From positions 1-5,857 of the forward strand of contig DRHE01000144.1 of the NCBI GenBank assembly GCA_011049745.1: a DNA stretch of 5,857 bases. Reading direction: 5' to 3'. The translations under genes were made by a program, and so were the position numbers. Shown here piece after piece: positions 1 to 5,857 of this stretch. Origin of the DNA: Spirochaetales bacterium (GTDB taxonomy: Bacteria; Spirochaetota; Spirochaetia; SZUA-6; DRHE01). Under the pieces are notes generated by a model. That model made no database searches and had not been told where the DNA came from. It worked only from the letters and a program-made list of their open reading frames with translations. How positions within the stretch are numbered: position 1 is the stretch's first letter; every line of letters begins with the position of its first letter.

Positions 1-410
1 CATATGATGAGGCCTTGACTGATCCGAATTACGAAGAGAGAAGAAAGAAGGTTCAGTATTCCCGCCTTTGGACCGGTTGGGCTTTGGAAAATCCCAACAT
101 GACTAAAACATGGCCGGACAGGGATCTATCAGCGCATGTACTGCAGCAGTTTCAGAACACCCTGGGAGGAGCTCAGATCGAGGGCAACAAGCTGGCTGAT
201 AAATGGGCCGTTACATCCTCAAAAACCGTGCCCGTGCCGGCCGATGCCAAGTATTTTGTCAACCTTCAGTCTATGTTCAGGGAAATAGCAACAAAAATCG
301 TATCCGGAAAAGATCCTGATAGGGTATGGAATGAATGGCTCGCCTACTACAAGGCAAACGGCGGACCTGAAATTGAGAAACAGGTAAACGAACTCATTCC
401 CATTAAGTAA
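1..410 (+). CDS. Extracellular sugar-binding protein of ABC importer, C-terminal part (5' end outside window)
   Basis: This is the C-terminal ~136 residues of an ABC-importer substrate-binding protein, which would capture a sugar or oligosaccharide outside the membrane and hand it to the permeases encoded next. The reading frame is open from the first codon in the window (Y-D-E-A precede the TTG at 15), so that TTG is an internal Leu codon and the gene is cut by the window edge. No signal peptide or lipobox can be seen for the same reason. The fragment is hydrophilic, rich in aromatic and charged residues, and ends in a helix of the form D-x-V-W-N-E-W-L-x-Y-Y-K-x-N-G-G, like the last helices of LplA-type (family 1) binding proteins. 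The assignment rests mainly on position, immediately before LplB- and YtcP-type permeases, plus this tail. The substrate cannot be read from the fragment. Confidence 0.82.
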   Translation, partial: YDEALTDPNYEERRKKVQYSRLWTGWALENPNMTKTWPDRDLSAHVLQQFQNTLGGAQIEGNKLADKWAVTSSKTVPVPADAKYFVNLQSMFREIATKIVSGKDPDRVWNEWLAYYKANGGPEIEKQVNELIPIK

Positions 411-425
411 AAAAGCAGCTTCTGT

Positions 426-453
426 TTGGTAAAATAAGCTATGGGGTTATAAT
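426..453 (+). promoter_or_regulatory. Possible internal sigma70-type promoter overlapping the hairpin
   Basis: A perfect TATAAT lies at 448-453, with TTGGTA (four of six matches to TTGACA) at 426-431 and a 16-bp spacer. A second TATAAT lies at 457-462 without a convincing -35 box. Transcription would begin just upstream of the LplB-like gene. Both boxes lie in the A/T-rich apex of the stem-loop, whose palindromic TTATAA arms produce TATAAT by construction, so chance is a serious alternative. Confidence 0.3.
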
Positions 454-472
454 GATTATAATTCCATAGCTT
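436..472 (+). terminator. 17-bp stem-loop between binding-protein and permease genes (partial terminator or mRNA stabiliser)
   Basis: Bases 436-452 pair with 456-472 around a 3-nt loop (TGA). The outer nine pairs, AAGCTATGG with CCATAGCTT, are perfect. Two pairs (445:463 and 446:462) are G-U wobbles in plus-strand RNA, and the apical six are A/T pairs. The two wobbles would be C-A mismatches in RNA from the other strand, so the hairpin is better formed on the operon's own transcript. A short T run (471-474) overlaps the stem end, which makes a weak intrinsic terminator. Such elements commonly follow binding-protein genes, where they let the binding protein be made in excess of the membrane subunits by partial termination or 3'-end protection. 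That role is inferred here. Confidence 0.7.
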
Positions 473-490
473 TTATAACAAGGACATGTA

Positions 491-1417
491 ATGCAAAGTT
501 CCACATCCAGATTCAGTTCTTTTCAGAAGCAGTTCTCGAAGAATCGCTTTCTATTCTTTATGGCCCTCTCCGTTTTAGCGTGGTACGCTATCTTTCGCTA
601 CATTCCCTATTACTGGAACCTGATCGCTTTCAAGGATTATCAATACAGCCTGGGCTTTGCTGGAAGCCCATGGGTTGGGTTTGATAACTTTAGGGCCCTT
701 TTCCGGGACCCCCTTTTCCTCAGGGTATTTAGAAATACTTTAGTCATAAGCGGTTTGAAAATTGCCATTGGTTTTCCCTTCCCCATAATACTGGCAATAT
801 TTTTAAATGAGGTATTCAGCAGTACTTTCAAGAAAACAATACAGACAATAACGTTTGTGCCCTTTTTTATCTCCTGGGTAATTTACGCCAGCATCTTATT
901 TTCCGTTCTTTCTCCTTCAGTGGGAATGTTGAACGTCTTGATTTCCAGGCTGGGTGGCGAACCGATCTACTTCCTGGCCAGTGAAAAATGGTTTCGCCCC
1001 ATTTTGGTTATATCGGACATCACAAAACAGAGCGGCTATTTTACAGTTATTTACATGGCTGCTTTAGCAGGTGTGGACGAAGAGATCTTCGAAGCAGCCA
1101 TATGCGACGGGGCCAACCTCTTTCAGCGTATATGGCACATAACCATCCCGGGTATAGCGCCGGTCATCACTATTCTATTTATCCTGAGACTGGGCCAGCT
1201 TCTTACTGTAGGCTTTGAGCAGGTATATATTCTCTACAGCCCCATGGTCTATGATGTGGGAGATGTAATAGAAACATTCAATTACAGGCAGGGAATATTG
1301 GGAGGGCGCTTTTCTTATACGACTGCCCTGGGCCTTTTTAAATCCAGTATAGGATTTGTCTTAGTTATTACCTCAAACTGGGTTCTAAAAAAACTTACAG
1401 GTCACGGCCTCTGGTAG
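491..1417 (+). CDS. lplB: Sugar ABC transporter permease, LplB family
   Basis: Integral membrane subunit of a binding-protein-dependent carbohydrate importer (binding-protein-dependent transport permease family, MalF/UgpA side). The 308-residue product has about six hydrophobic segments (near residues 20-42, 83-107, 118-142, 170-192, 222-245 and 283-300). Family hallmarks are G-F-D-N-F-R at 63-68, N-T-L-V-I-S with the following G-F-P-x-P-I-I-L-A (82-102), and the cytoplasmic EAA loop E201-A-A-I-C-D-G207 followed by I-T-I-P at 217-220, which docks on the ATPase. These match the LplB group often labelled aldouronate permease. That substrate label is family-wide and should not be taken literally. 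The ATG at 491 is supported by AAGGA at 480-484, 6 nt upstream; an ATG at 486 is followed at once by a stop. It is full length for the family and forms a pair with the next permease. The symbol denotes family only. Confidence 0.93.
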   Translation: MQSSTSRFSSFQKQFSKNRFLFFMALSVLAWYAIFRYIPYYWNLIAFKDYQYSLGFAGSPWVGFDNFRALFRDPLFLRVFRNTLVISGLKIAIGFPFPIILAIFLNEVFSSTFKKTIQTITFVPFFISWVIYASILFSVLSPSVGMLNVLISRLGGEPIYFLASEKWFRPILVISDITKQSGYFTVIYMAALAGVDEEIFEAAICDGANLFQRIWHITIPGIAPVITILFILRLGQLLTVGFEQVYILYSPMVYDVGDVIETFNYRQGILGGRFSYTTALGLFKSSIGFVLVITSNWVLKKLTGHGLW

Positions 1418-1426
1418 GAAACATCA

Positions 1427-2320
1427 ATGCGTAGACTTAAGTTTAAGAATTATAGATTGTCAGAAAAGCTCTTTATCTTTTTTATGCATATTTTCCTCTT
1501 ATTATTTGGGGTAATCTGCATCTTTCCTTTTATCAATGTGCTTGCCAGGTCATTAAGCCCTGAGTTCTATATCCAGCAGGGCCAGGTCTGGCTGTGGCCG
1601 ATTCGCCTTACACTAAATGCTTATGTAAAGATATTTCAGGCCATGGGTATTGTGTCGGGCTTTAAAAACAGCACCTTTGTGGCTATTGTGGGAACCTCCA
1701 TCAACCTGATAATGAGCTTCCTTATAGCCTACCCTCTCTCCAGAAAGCGCCTGCCCTTGCGAAAGACTTTTATTTTCATCGTTGTTTTTACCATGCTCTT
1801 CCCAACCGGAATTATCCCTATGTATCTCTTAGTAAAGAAGCTCGGTTTAATGAATTCACTTTGGGCCTTGATCTGGCCCTATGCTATTACCACCTTCAAT
1901 ATGATAATTATAAAAAACTACTTCCAGGCCATACCGGAAAGCCTTGAGGAATCAGCCTTTATTGATGGTGCGGGAGAGCTGACCATTCTATTTAAAATCT
2001 TTGTGCCCTTATCCAAGCCTGTTATTTCAGCAATAGGTCTTTTTTACTTAATCTTCAATTGGAATATTTTTATGCCTGCCGTGTTTTTTATAACACACCC
2101 CTCTAAATACACTATCCAGGTGGTTTTAAGGGATATCCTCACCCAGCATATGCTTGAGGATCAGCTTCCATTCGATCAGGCTTCTCTGATGAGCTTAGCC
2201 GGGCCTGAGGCAATCCAGGCGGCAGTAACTATATTAGCCATGATACCGATTTTGATAATTTATCCTTTTATTCAAAAATATTTTACCAGGGGAATGATGA
2301 TAGGGTCAGTTAAAGGTTAA
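1427..2320 (+). CDS. ytcP: Sugar ABC transporter permease, YtcP/LplC family
   Basis: Second membrane subunit of the importer (MalG/UgpE side), presumed to form a heterodimer with the LplB-like protein. The product has 297 residues with hydrophobic segments near 14-40, 80-103, 113-135, 144-163, 195-222 and 263-281. The EAA loop reads E174-E-S-A-F-I-D-G181-A, followed by I-F-V-P-L at 191-195. The tail Q-K-Y-F-x-R-G-M-M-I-G-S-V-K-G (283-297) is highly characteristic of the YtcP/LplC group. The start is set by AGGAA at 1416-1420, 6 nt before the ATG and overlapping the stop of the preceding gene, so the two permeases are probably translationally coupled. No ATP-binding subunit gene follows, as is usual for these clusters, where a shared MsmX-like ATPase is encoded elsewhere (inference). 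The symbol denotes family; substrate unknown. Confidence 0.93.
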   Translation: MRRLKFKNYRLSEKLFIFFMHIFLLLFGVICIFPFINVLARSLSPEFYIQQGQVWLWPIRLTLNAYVKIFQAMGIVSGFKNSTFVAIVGTSINLIMSFLIAYPLSRKRLPLRKTFIFIVVFTMLFPTGIIPMYLLVKKLGLMNSLWALIWPYAITTFNMIIIKNYFQAIPESLEESAFIDGAGELTILFKIFVPLSKPVISAIGLFYLIFNWNIFMPAVFFITHPSKYTIQVVLRDILTQHMLEDQLPFDQASLMSLAGPEAIQAAVTILAMIPILIIYPFIQKYFTRGMMIGSVKG

Positions 2321-2335
2321 AAAAAGGGGAATAAT

Positions 2336-3667
2336 ATGAAAAAAATGAACTTGCATGAACTGCATGAATTTTATAAGGATCATCTCTTTAATGTCTTACT
2401 GCCCTTCTGGATAAAGTTCGGAATAGACCATGAGCACGGGGCATTTTTCACCTGTTTCAACAATACGGGGGATGTACTTAAATCAAAGAACAAGTACATC
2501 TGGTCACAGGGAAGATTTTTATGGATGCTCTCACGCCTCTACTATGCATTTAAGGATTATTTAGATAAAGAAGGGGTTGAAGGATTAATAAGCGGTGCTG
2601 AGAAGGGGGCGCTATTCTTAAAAGAGCACGCCCTCCTTCCAAATGGGAAATGCGCCTGGGTCCTGGATCAAAAAGGCAGCCCGATTCTTACAAATAGGGA
2701 CGGTACAGTTAAAAAGGCAAAAAACGGGGATAAGTTTGACCTGGGAATTGCAGCGGATCAATTTTTAATCTACGGTATGGCGGAATATGCCCGGGCGGCT
2801 AATAACCCGGAATATTTCAAATTTGCTCTGAAACTTTTTGATTCTGTAAATGAGCGCCTGCAAAGCGGGGATTATAAAACATTTCCTCACGATGCTCCAG
2901 AGGGCTATAAAACACACGGGAAGTCCATGATCATGCTCGAAACAGCCCAGGAGCTGGCCGATATTGCCTCTTTCTTTAAAGATCCCTCTGCGGAGAGGTT
3001 ATCAGAAATTGCCAAAGCCTCCATGCATGAAACAACAAACAATTTTGTAAAAAAGGATGATAAGATCCTTCTTGAAATGATAAAACAGGATAACAGTACT
3101 GCTTACAATGAAATGCTTGGCAGTTATGTGAATCCGGGGCATGCTCTTGAGGACGCCTGGTTCATCATGCATTTTGCAATGCGCATATCGGACACTGAGG
3201 CAATACACACCGGAGTAGAAATTGTAAGATGGATGACCTCTTTAGGCTGGGATTCTGAGTACGGAGGGCTTCCTCAATTCGTACACAAAGAGGGCGGAGA
3301 GCCAAAAGGCTCTATTACCAGCAACAATATAAATGATCATATGGTTATGGAATTGAGGGAGAATTGGAGCAATAAACTCTGGTGGGTTCATTCAGAGGCC
3401 CTCTATGCCCTGATTCTGGCCTATGAAAACTCCGGGGATAGTTGGTTTATGGATACTTATTGGAAGTTTCATGATTATGTTTTCAAAACCTTTCCAAATC
3501 CGGATAAGAAGATCGGTGAATGGATACAAATTCAGGACCGGAAAGGAAAGCCGGAAGATAAAGTTGTGGCTCTGCCGGTGAAGGATCCCTATCATATAAC
3601 CAGGGCATTTATGCATCTCATCAAATCACTGGAAAGAATTATTGCCGGAAAAGCGGAAGGAATGTAA
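2336..3667 (+). CDS. AGE-family (N-acylglucosamine 2-epimerase-like) sugar epimerase/isomerase
   Basis: Predicted cytoplasmic (alpha/alpha)6-barrel enzyme of the AGE superfamily, which includes N-acylglucosamine 2-epimerase, cellobiose 2-epimerase and YihS-type aldose-ketose isomerases. The product has 443 residues, somewhat longer than the usual ~390-420. Recognisable in order: W-S-Q-G-R60 (candidate substrate-binding Arg), H194-G-K-S-M, G268-H269-A-L-E272-D (first catalytic His region), W349-W-V-H352-S-E354-A-L, and D-P-Y-H420-I-T-R423 (second catalytic His region). Family enzymes use two histidines from the latter regions to move a proton at C2, so the active site looks intact. An extra lysine-rich stretch near residues 112-134 may account for part of the added length. 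AGGGGA at 2325-2330 lies 5 nt before the ATG; a second ATG at 2345 is less well placed. Given the neighbours, the substrate is probably a mono- or disaccharide released from the imported sugar; which one cannot be read from the sequence. Confidence 0.88.
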   Translation: MKKMNLHELHEFYKDHLFNVLLPFWIKFGIDHEHGAFFTCFNNTGDVLKSKNKYIWSQGRFLWMLSRLYYAFKDYLDKEGVEGLISGAEKGALFLKEHALLPNGKCAWVLDQKGSPILTNRDGTVKKAKNGDKFDLGIAADQFLIYGMAEYARAANNPEYFKFALKLFDSVNERLQSGDYKTFPHDAPEGYKTHGKSMIMLETAQELADIASFFKDPSAERLSEIAKASMHETTNNFVKKDDKILLEMIKQDNSTAYNEMLGSYVNPGHALEDAWFIMHFAMRISDTEAIHTGVEIVRWMTSLGWDSEYGGLPQFVHKEGGEPKGSITSNNINDHMVMELRENWSNKLWWVHSEALYALILAYENSGDSWFMDTYWKFHDYVFKTFPNPDKKIGEWIQIQDRKGKPEDKVVALPVKDPYHITRAFMHLIKSLERIIAGKAEGM

Positions 3668-3669
3668 TG
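3655..3669 (+). promoter_or_regulatory. Overlapping stop/start (TAATG) with internal ribosome binding site
   Basis: The epimerase stop TAA (3665-3667) shares its last base with the ATG (3667-3669) of the URO-D-like gene, and GGAAGGAA at 3655-3662 supplies a Shine-Dalgarno site inside the epimerase's last codons. This layout indicates translational coupling and fixes the start of the downstream gene. Confidence 0.75.
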
Positions 3670-4836
3670 AGTAACAGGGATGATCTATTCAAGGTTCTTT
3701 CAGGGGAAAAGCCCGAGAGGATACCCTGTATTCATTTCGGTTTCTGGGATGAAAAATCAATGCACAAGCTGGCGCCGATGGATTGTTATGATGAAAACAC
3801 CTTAAGCCTGCCTGCAGATGATCCTCCATGCATAAGCTATTCAAAGGAACCGAGAACTCGCGAAAGCAGAAATCGTGCTGTTCGAATGGCCCAACATCTG
3901 GATACGGCTGCAATAGGCGTGGGCAAGGGGGGTGTAATTACCTTCGGCCACGGCGGGCCTGCGGAGATCCAGCCGGTAGTAATCGAAAGGACCGATCAAT
4001 ATAAAATCCTGCAGTATGAGGGGGGACACAAGCGCCGTGTCAACTTTAACCCCCATTCAATCAGGTACTATGATTTTCCCGTTAAGAAGGAAGATCACCT
4101 GGAGAATCTTAAGCTCCCCGATATGAAGAATCCGGAGAGATTTGCAGATATTGAAGAGGACAGCAGAACATTCAAAGAAGCAGGCTTTGTACCCACCGCT
4201 TCCATCCAGGGTTTTTTCGCCGGTCTGCACAATTCTTTCATGGATTTCCAGGATACCATGATGAATCTGTTAGAAAAGCCTGGTTTTATGAAGAGATTTA
4301 CGGCTGTTCTGGCTAAAATGAGCTTTGATGCTGTAGAAATGGTTATGGATAGGGGGGTAGAGATCATCGATGTCTGTGATGATCTTGGGAATGCCGACGG
4401 GCTTCTTATTTCACCTGATCTGATAAGGGAGTTCTTCATTCCATGGTATGAAGAGCTTGTGCAAATAGTTCACAGCAGTGGAGGATATGTGCATCTTCAT
4501 TCCCATGGAAATATCAGCCCGGTTCTTCCCGACTTTGTGTCGATTGGCATTGATATCATCAACCCCTTTGACTGGGAAGAGAACCCCAATCTTCCTGAGC
4601 TGGTTAAAACCTATGGAGACCGCGTAATCTTCTGCGGGGGATCTGTCGGCGATCTCTATAAGCACAGCCTGGAGGAGGTTGAGTATATAGCTAAAAGGGC
4701 CTGCAGCCTGGCGAGGGTAGCAGAAAAAGGATTTATCTTCATGGGAAATGCAGGCCTTGAGGATCTTACACTTGAGGAATGGGAATCCTGGCGGACAATT
4801 TCTTTAAGAGCCAGGCAAGAATGCCTTAAAGGCTAA
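3667..4836 (+). CDS. Uroporphyrinogen decarboxylase-fold protein (MtaA/HemE superfamily), catabolic paralog 1
   Basis: A 389-residue TIM-barrel protein of the URO-D superfamily (PF01208 type). Typical landmarks are L-S-G-E-K-P-E-R-I-P at 11-20, Y-Y-D-F-P at 134-138, L-K-L-P-D at 148-152, D-V-C-D-D-L-G at 235-241 followed by I-S-P-D-L-I-R-E-F-F-I-P-W (248-260), H276-L-H278-S-H280-G-N, and the V-I-F-C-G-G-S-V-G strand at 320-328. It lacks the HemE N-terminal signature (P-x-W-x-M-R-Q-A-G-R) and sits in a sugar operon, so a haem role is unlikely. In MtaA/MtbA methylcobamide:CoM methyltransferases, zinc is held by H-x-C-G plus a late Cys. Here the Cys position is His280, and the late segment reads F-I-F-M-G-N-A-G (356-363) with no Cys, so metal binding, if present, differs. 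The reaction is unknown; methyl transfer to or from a modified sugar or cobamide is one guess. It is coupled to the epimerase and followed 5 bp later by a divergent paralog. Confidence 0.85.
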   Translation: MSNRDDLFKVLSGEKPERIPCIHFGFWDEKSMHKLAPMDCYDENTLSLPADDPPCISYSKEPRTRESRNRAVRMAQHLDTAAIGVGKGGVITFGHGGPAEIQPVVIERTDQYKILQYEGGHKRRVNFNPHSIRYYDFPVKKEDHLENLKLPDMKNPERFADIEEDSRTFKEAGFVPTASIQGFFAGLHNSFMDFQDTMMNLLEKPGFMKRFTAVLAKMSFDAVEMVMDRGVEIIDVCDDLGNADGLLISPDLIREFFIPWYEELVQIVHSSGGYVHLHSHGNISPVLPDFVSIGIDIINPFDWEENPNLPELVKTYGDRVIFCGGSVGDLYKHSLEEVEYIAKRACSLARVAEKGFIFMGNAGLEDLTLEEWESWRTISLRARQECLKG

Positions 4837-4844
4837 AACTGATG
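4828..4844 (+). promoter_or_regulatory. Weak start region of second URO-D-like gene
   Basis: The best purine run before the ATG at 4842 is AAAGG (4828-4832), with a long 9-nt spacer, and it lies inside the last codons of the preceding gene, whose stop is only 5 bp before the ATG. Every other gene start in the window has a clearly better site. Translation here probably depends on ribosomes arriving from the upstream gene. Confidence 0.45.
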
Positions 4845-5857
4845 TCCGGTATTCAAACAGGCAGACAGGCTATATATTATCTAGTTGAAGGTAAGGTATC
4901 CTGGCCTCCGGTGGTTGTGCCTTTCGGATTGGACCCATTTGGCTGGCACGGCGAGCGAAAAAGCTACCGGGAGATATGCGATTTCGCCTTAAAAAAATGC
5001 ACTCTGCTACCCAAGGTATTTCCTGTTGCCAACCCCCTTTGCATTGGCAAAGGAGTAATCCAAAAAAGCAATAAACAGGTGCGGAAATACGAGCTCCGCG
5101 GCGCGAAAAAGTTATTGAGCATGGAAGAAGTACAGAACCCTGGGGATTCATCCTGGCATGTGCGCAAACGCTGGATAGAAAATGAAGATGACTTTGAAAT
5201 TTTCCTGGGACTGAAAAATCTTCCACCTTCTGAGCCTGATATTGAGGCAGTCAGGGCAAAAGAAAATCAGATTGGTCAGTACGGCCTTCCCTATGCTGAA
5301 ATTACCGACCCTTTCGGTATTGTGAGTGAAATGTTTCCTACAGATACCTTTTACATAAAGATACTGAACGATACAGAAAGAATTATGAAGCTTCTTATCC
5401 AGACCAGTCAGAGGGTAATTGATTGCATTGAAGCGCTCTGCAGGGATACAGGAGCTCCTTTCATCCTGAGACTAATAGGAGCCGAAATGGCAGTGCCGCC
5501 CTTTTTGAGCCGGGATAAATTCCTCTATTTTGAAGGAGAGTTTTACCGCCGGGTAGCGGCTATAGCTGCCAACTACAATGTTTTAACCGCATTCCACTGT
5601 CATGGGCCTTTGCGGGAAATTATGGCTGATATCTGGAAGATGGGTTATAATTTTATCGAACCCTTCGAGCCGCCGCCGCGGGGGAATGTCAGCATTGCCC
5701 AAGCCCTGGCTGCAGCTAATGGTAGAGGGATCGTATTCGGCGGTGTTGACGATGTTTTACTGGCCACCGGCAGTCTTGAAGATGTTCGGATCGCAGTGAA
5801 AGGCTGCCTCGATGATTCCAGGCACACAGGAAAGCCCTTCATCCTCTCCCAATCCGC
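4842..5857 (+). CDS. Uroporphyrinogen decarboxylase-fold protein, divergent paralog 2 (3' end outside window)
   Basis: An uninterrupted frame runs from ATG 4842 to the window edge: 338 complete codons, no stop. It reads M-S-G-I-Q-T-G-R-Q-A-I-Y-Y-L-V-E-G at the start, the N-terminal helix-plus-loop expected of URO-D-fold proteins. Landmarks are a W-P-P-V-V-V-P-F-G-L strand (21-30), D-P-F-G at 156-159, T-A-F-H252-C-H254-G-P (249-256), the strand F-I-E-P-F-E-P-P-P (271-279), and G-I-V-F-G-G-V-D-D (296-304), matching the HSHGN, NPFDW and FCGGSVG regions of the preceding paralog. Apart from these C-terminal barrel motifs the two proteins share little, so this is an old divergence and not a recent tandem duplication. 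It has H-C-H-G where cobamide methyltransferases have H-x-C-G. Any late Cys or other C-terminal ligand is beyond the window. Family members usually have ~340-400 residues, so little is missing. Function unknown; co-expression suggests it acts with paralog 1 and the epimerase. Confidence 0.82.
   Translation, partial: MSGIQTGRQAIYYLVEGKVSWPPVVVPFGLDPFGWHGERKSYREICDFALKKCTLLPKVFPVANPLCIGKGVIQKSNKQVRKYELRGAKKLLSMEEVQNPGDSSWHVRKRWIENEDDFEIFLGLKNLPPSEPDIEAVRAKENQIGQYGLPYAEITDPFGIVSEMFPTDTFYIKILNDTERIMKLLIQTSQRVIDCIEALCRDTGAPFILRLIGAEMAVPPFLSRDKFLYFEGEFYRRVAAIAANYNVLTAFHCHGPLREIMADIWKMGYNFIEPFEPPPRGNVSIAQALAAANGRGIVFGGVDDVLLATGSLEDVRIAVKGCLDDSRHTGKPFILSQS

Noticed and set aside
15..410. Small 131-residue protein starting at TTG 15
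   Set aside because: The frame is open back to the window edge, no ribosome binding site precedes the TTG, and the sequence is the tail of a larger binding protein.
988..1218. Plus-strand 76-codon frame inside the LplB-like gene
   Set aside because: It is out of frame with the conserved EAA-loop coding sequence and shows no start signal or domain.
4095..4665. Two overlapping minus-strand frames (4095-4439 and 4411-4665) opposite the first URO-D-like gene
   Set aside because: They are antisense to a well-supported coding region, serine- and arginine-rich, and without family resemblance.
3667..4836. Annotation as haem-pathway uroporphyrinogen decarboxylase (hemE)
   Set aside because: The HemE N-terminal arginine signature is absent, no other haem genes are near, and a second divergent paralog follows in a sugar operon.
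4870..5226. Minus-strand frame of 118 codons opposite the start of the second URO-D-like gene
   Set aside because: It lies wholly antisense to a frame that carries URO-D-fold motifs and runs on to the window end; the antisense product has no recognisable domain and no convincing start site.
5602..5799. Plus-strand 65-codon frame near the window end, and its minus-strand counterpart at 5645-5842
   Set aside because: Both overlap the conserved HCHG to GGVDD region of the second URO-D-like gene in other frames.
1..5857. CRISPR arrays, tRNA or rRNA genes, insertion sequences and phage attachment sites
   Set aside because: Reading through, I saw no regularly spaced repeats, no terminal inverted repeats with a transposase, and no RNA-gene structure; coding genes fill the window apart from an 80-bp gap.

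Overview
The window is one tightly packed, all-plus-strand operon fragment of a carbohydrate-utilisation locus. It starts inside a gene and ends inside another. By eye the base composition is moderate (G+C in the mid-40s percent) with AGGA/AGGGGA-type ribosome binding sites. The transporter is of the LplA/LplB/YtcP kind, which is frequent in Bacillota and also found in Spirochaetota. I infer an anaerobic or facultative member of one of these phyla, and the sequence does not settle which.

Layout: (1) the last ~136 residues of an extracellular sugar-binding protein (1-410); (2) an 80-bp gap holding a 17-bp stem-loop, probably a partial terminator or 3'-end stabiliser, with TATAAT boxes inside its stem; (3) two ABC permeases, LplB-like (491-1417) and YtcP/LplC-like (1427-2320), 9 bp apart; (4) an N-acylglucosamine 2-epimerase (AGE) family sugar epimerase/isomerase (2336-3667); (5) a uroporphyrinogen-decarboxylase-fold (URO-D) protein (3667-4836) whose start overlaps the epimerase stop by one base; (6) a second, strongly divergent URO-D-fold protein (4842 to the window end), open at the edge. 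With the last gene included, no stretch above 80 bp lacks a gene.

Working model (inference): the binding protein and two permeases import an oligosaccharide or sugar derivative, powered by an ATPase not encoded here and perhaps shared with other transporters. The AGE protein then epimerises or isomerises a released sugar at C2 or between aldose and ketose. The two URO-D-fold proteins are the unexplained part. They lack the HemE N-terminal signature and sit in a sugar operon, so haem synthesis is unlikely. They resemble the URO-D branch that includes MtaA/MtbA-type cobamide methyltransferases, but both carry H-x-H-G where those enzymes have H-x-C-G zinc ligands. Two such paralogs in tandem with a sugar epimerase and importer are the best candidate here for an undescribed catabolic system, possibly removal of a methyl group or other C1 unit from a modified sugar.
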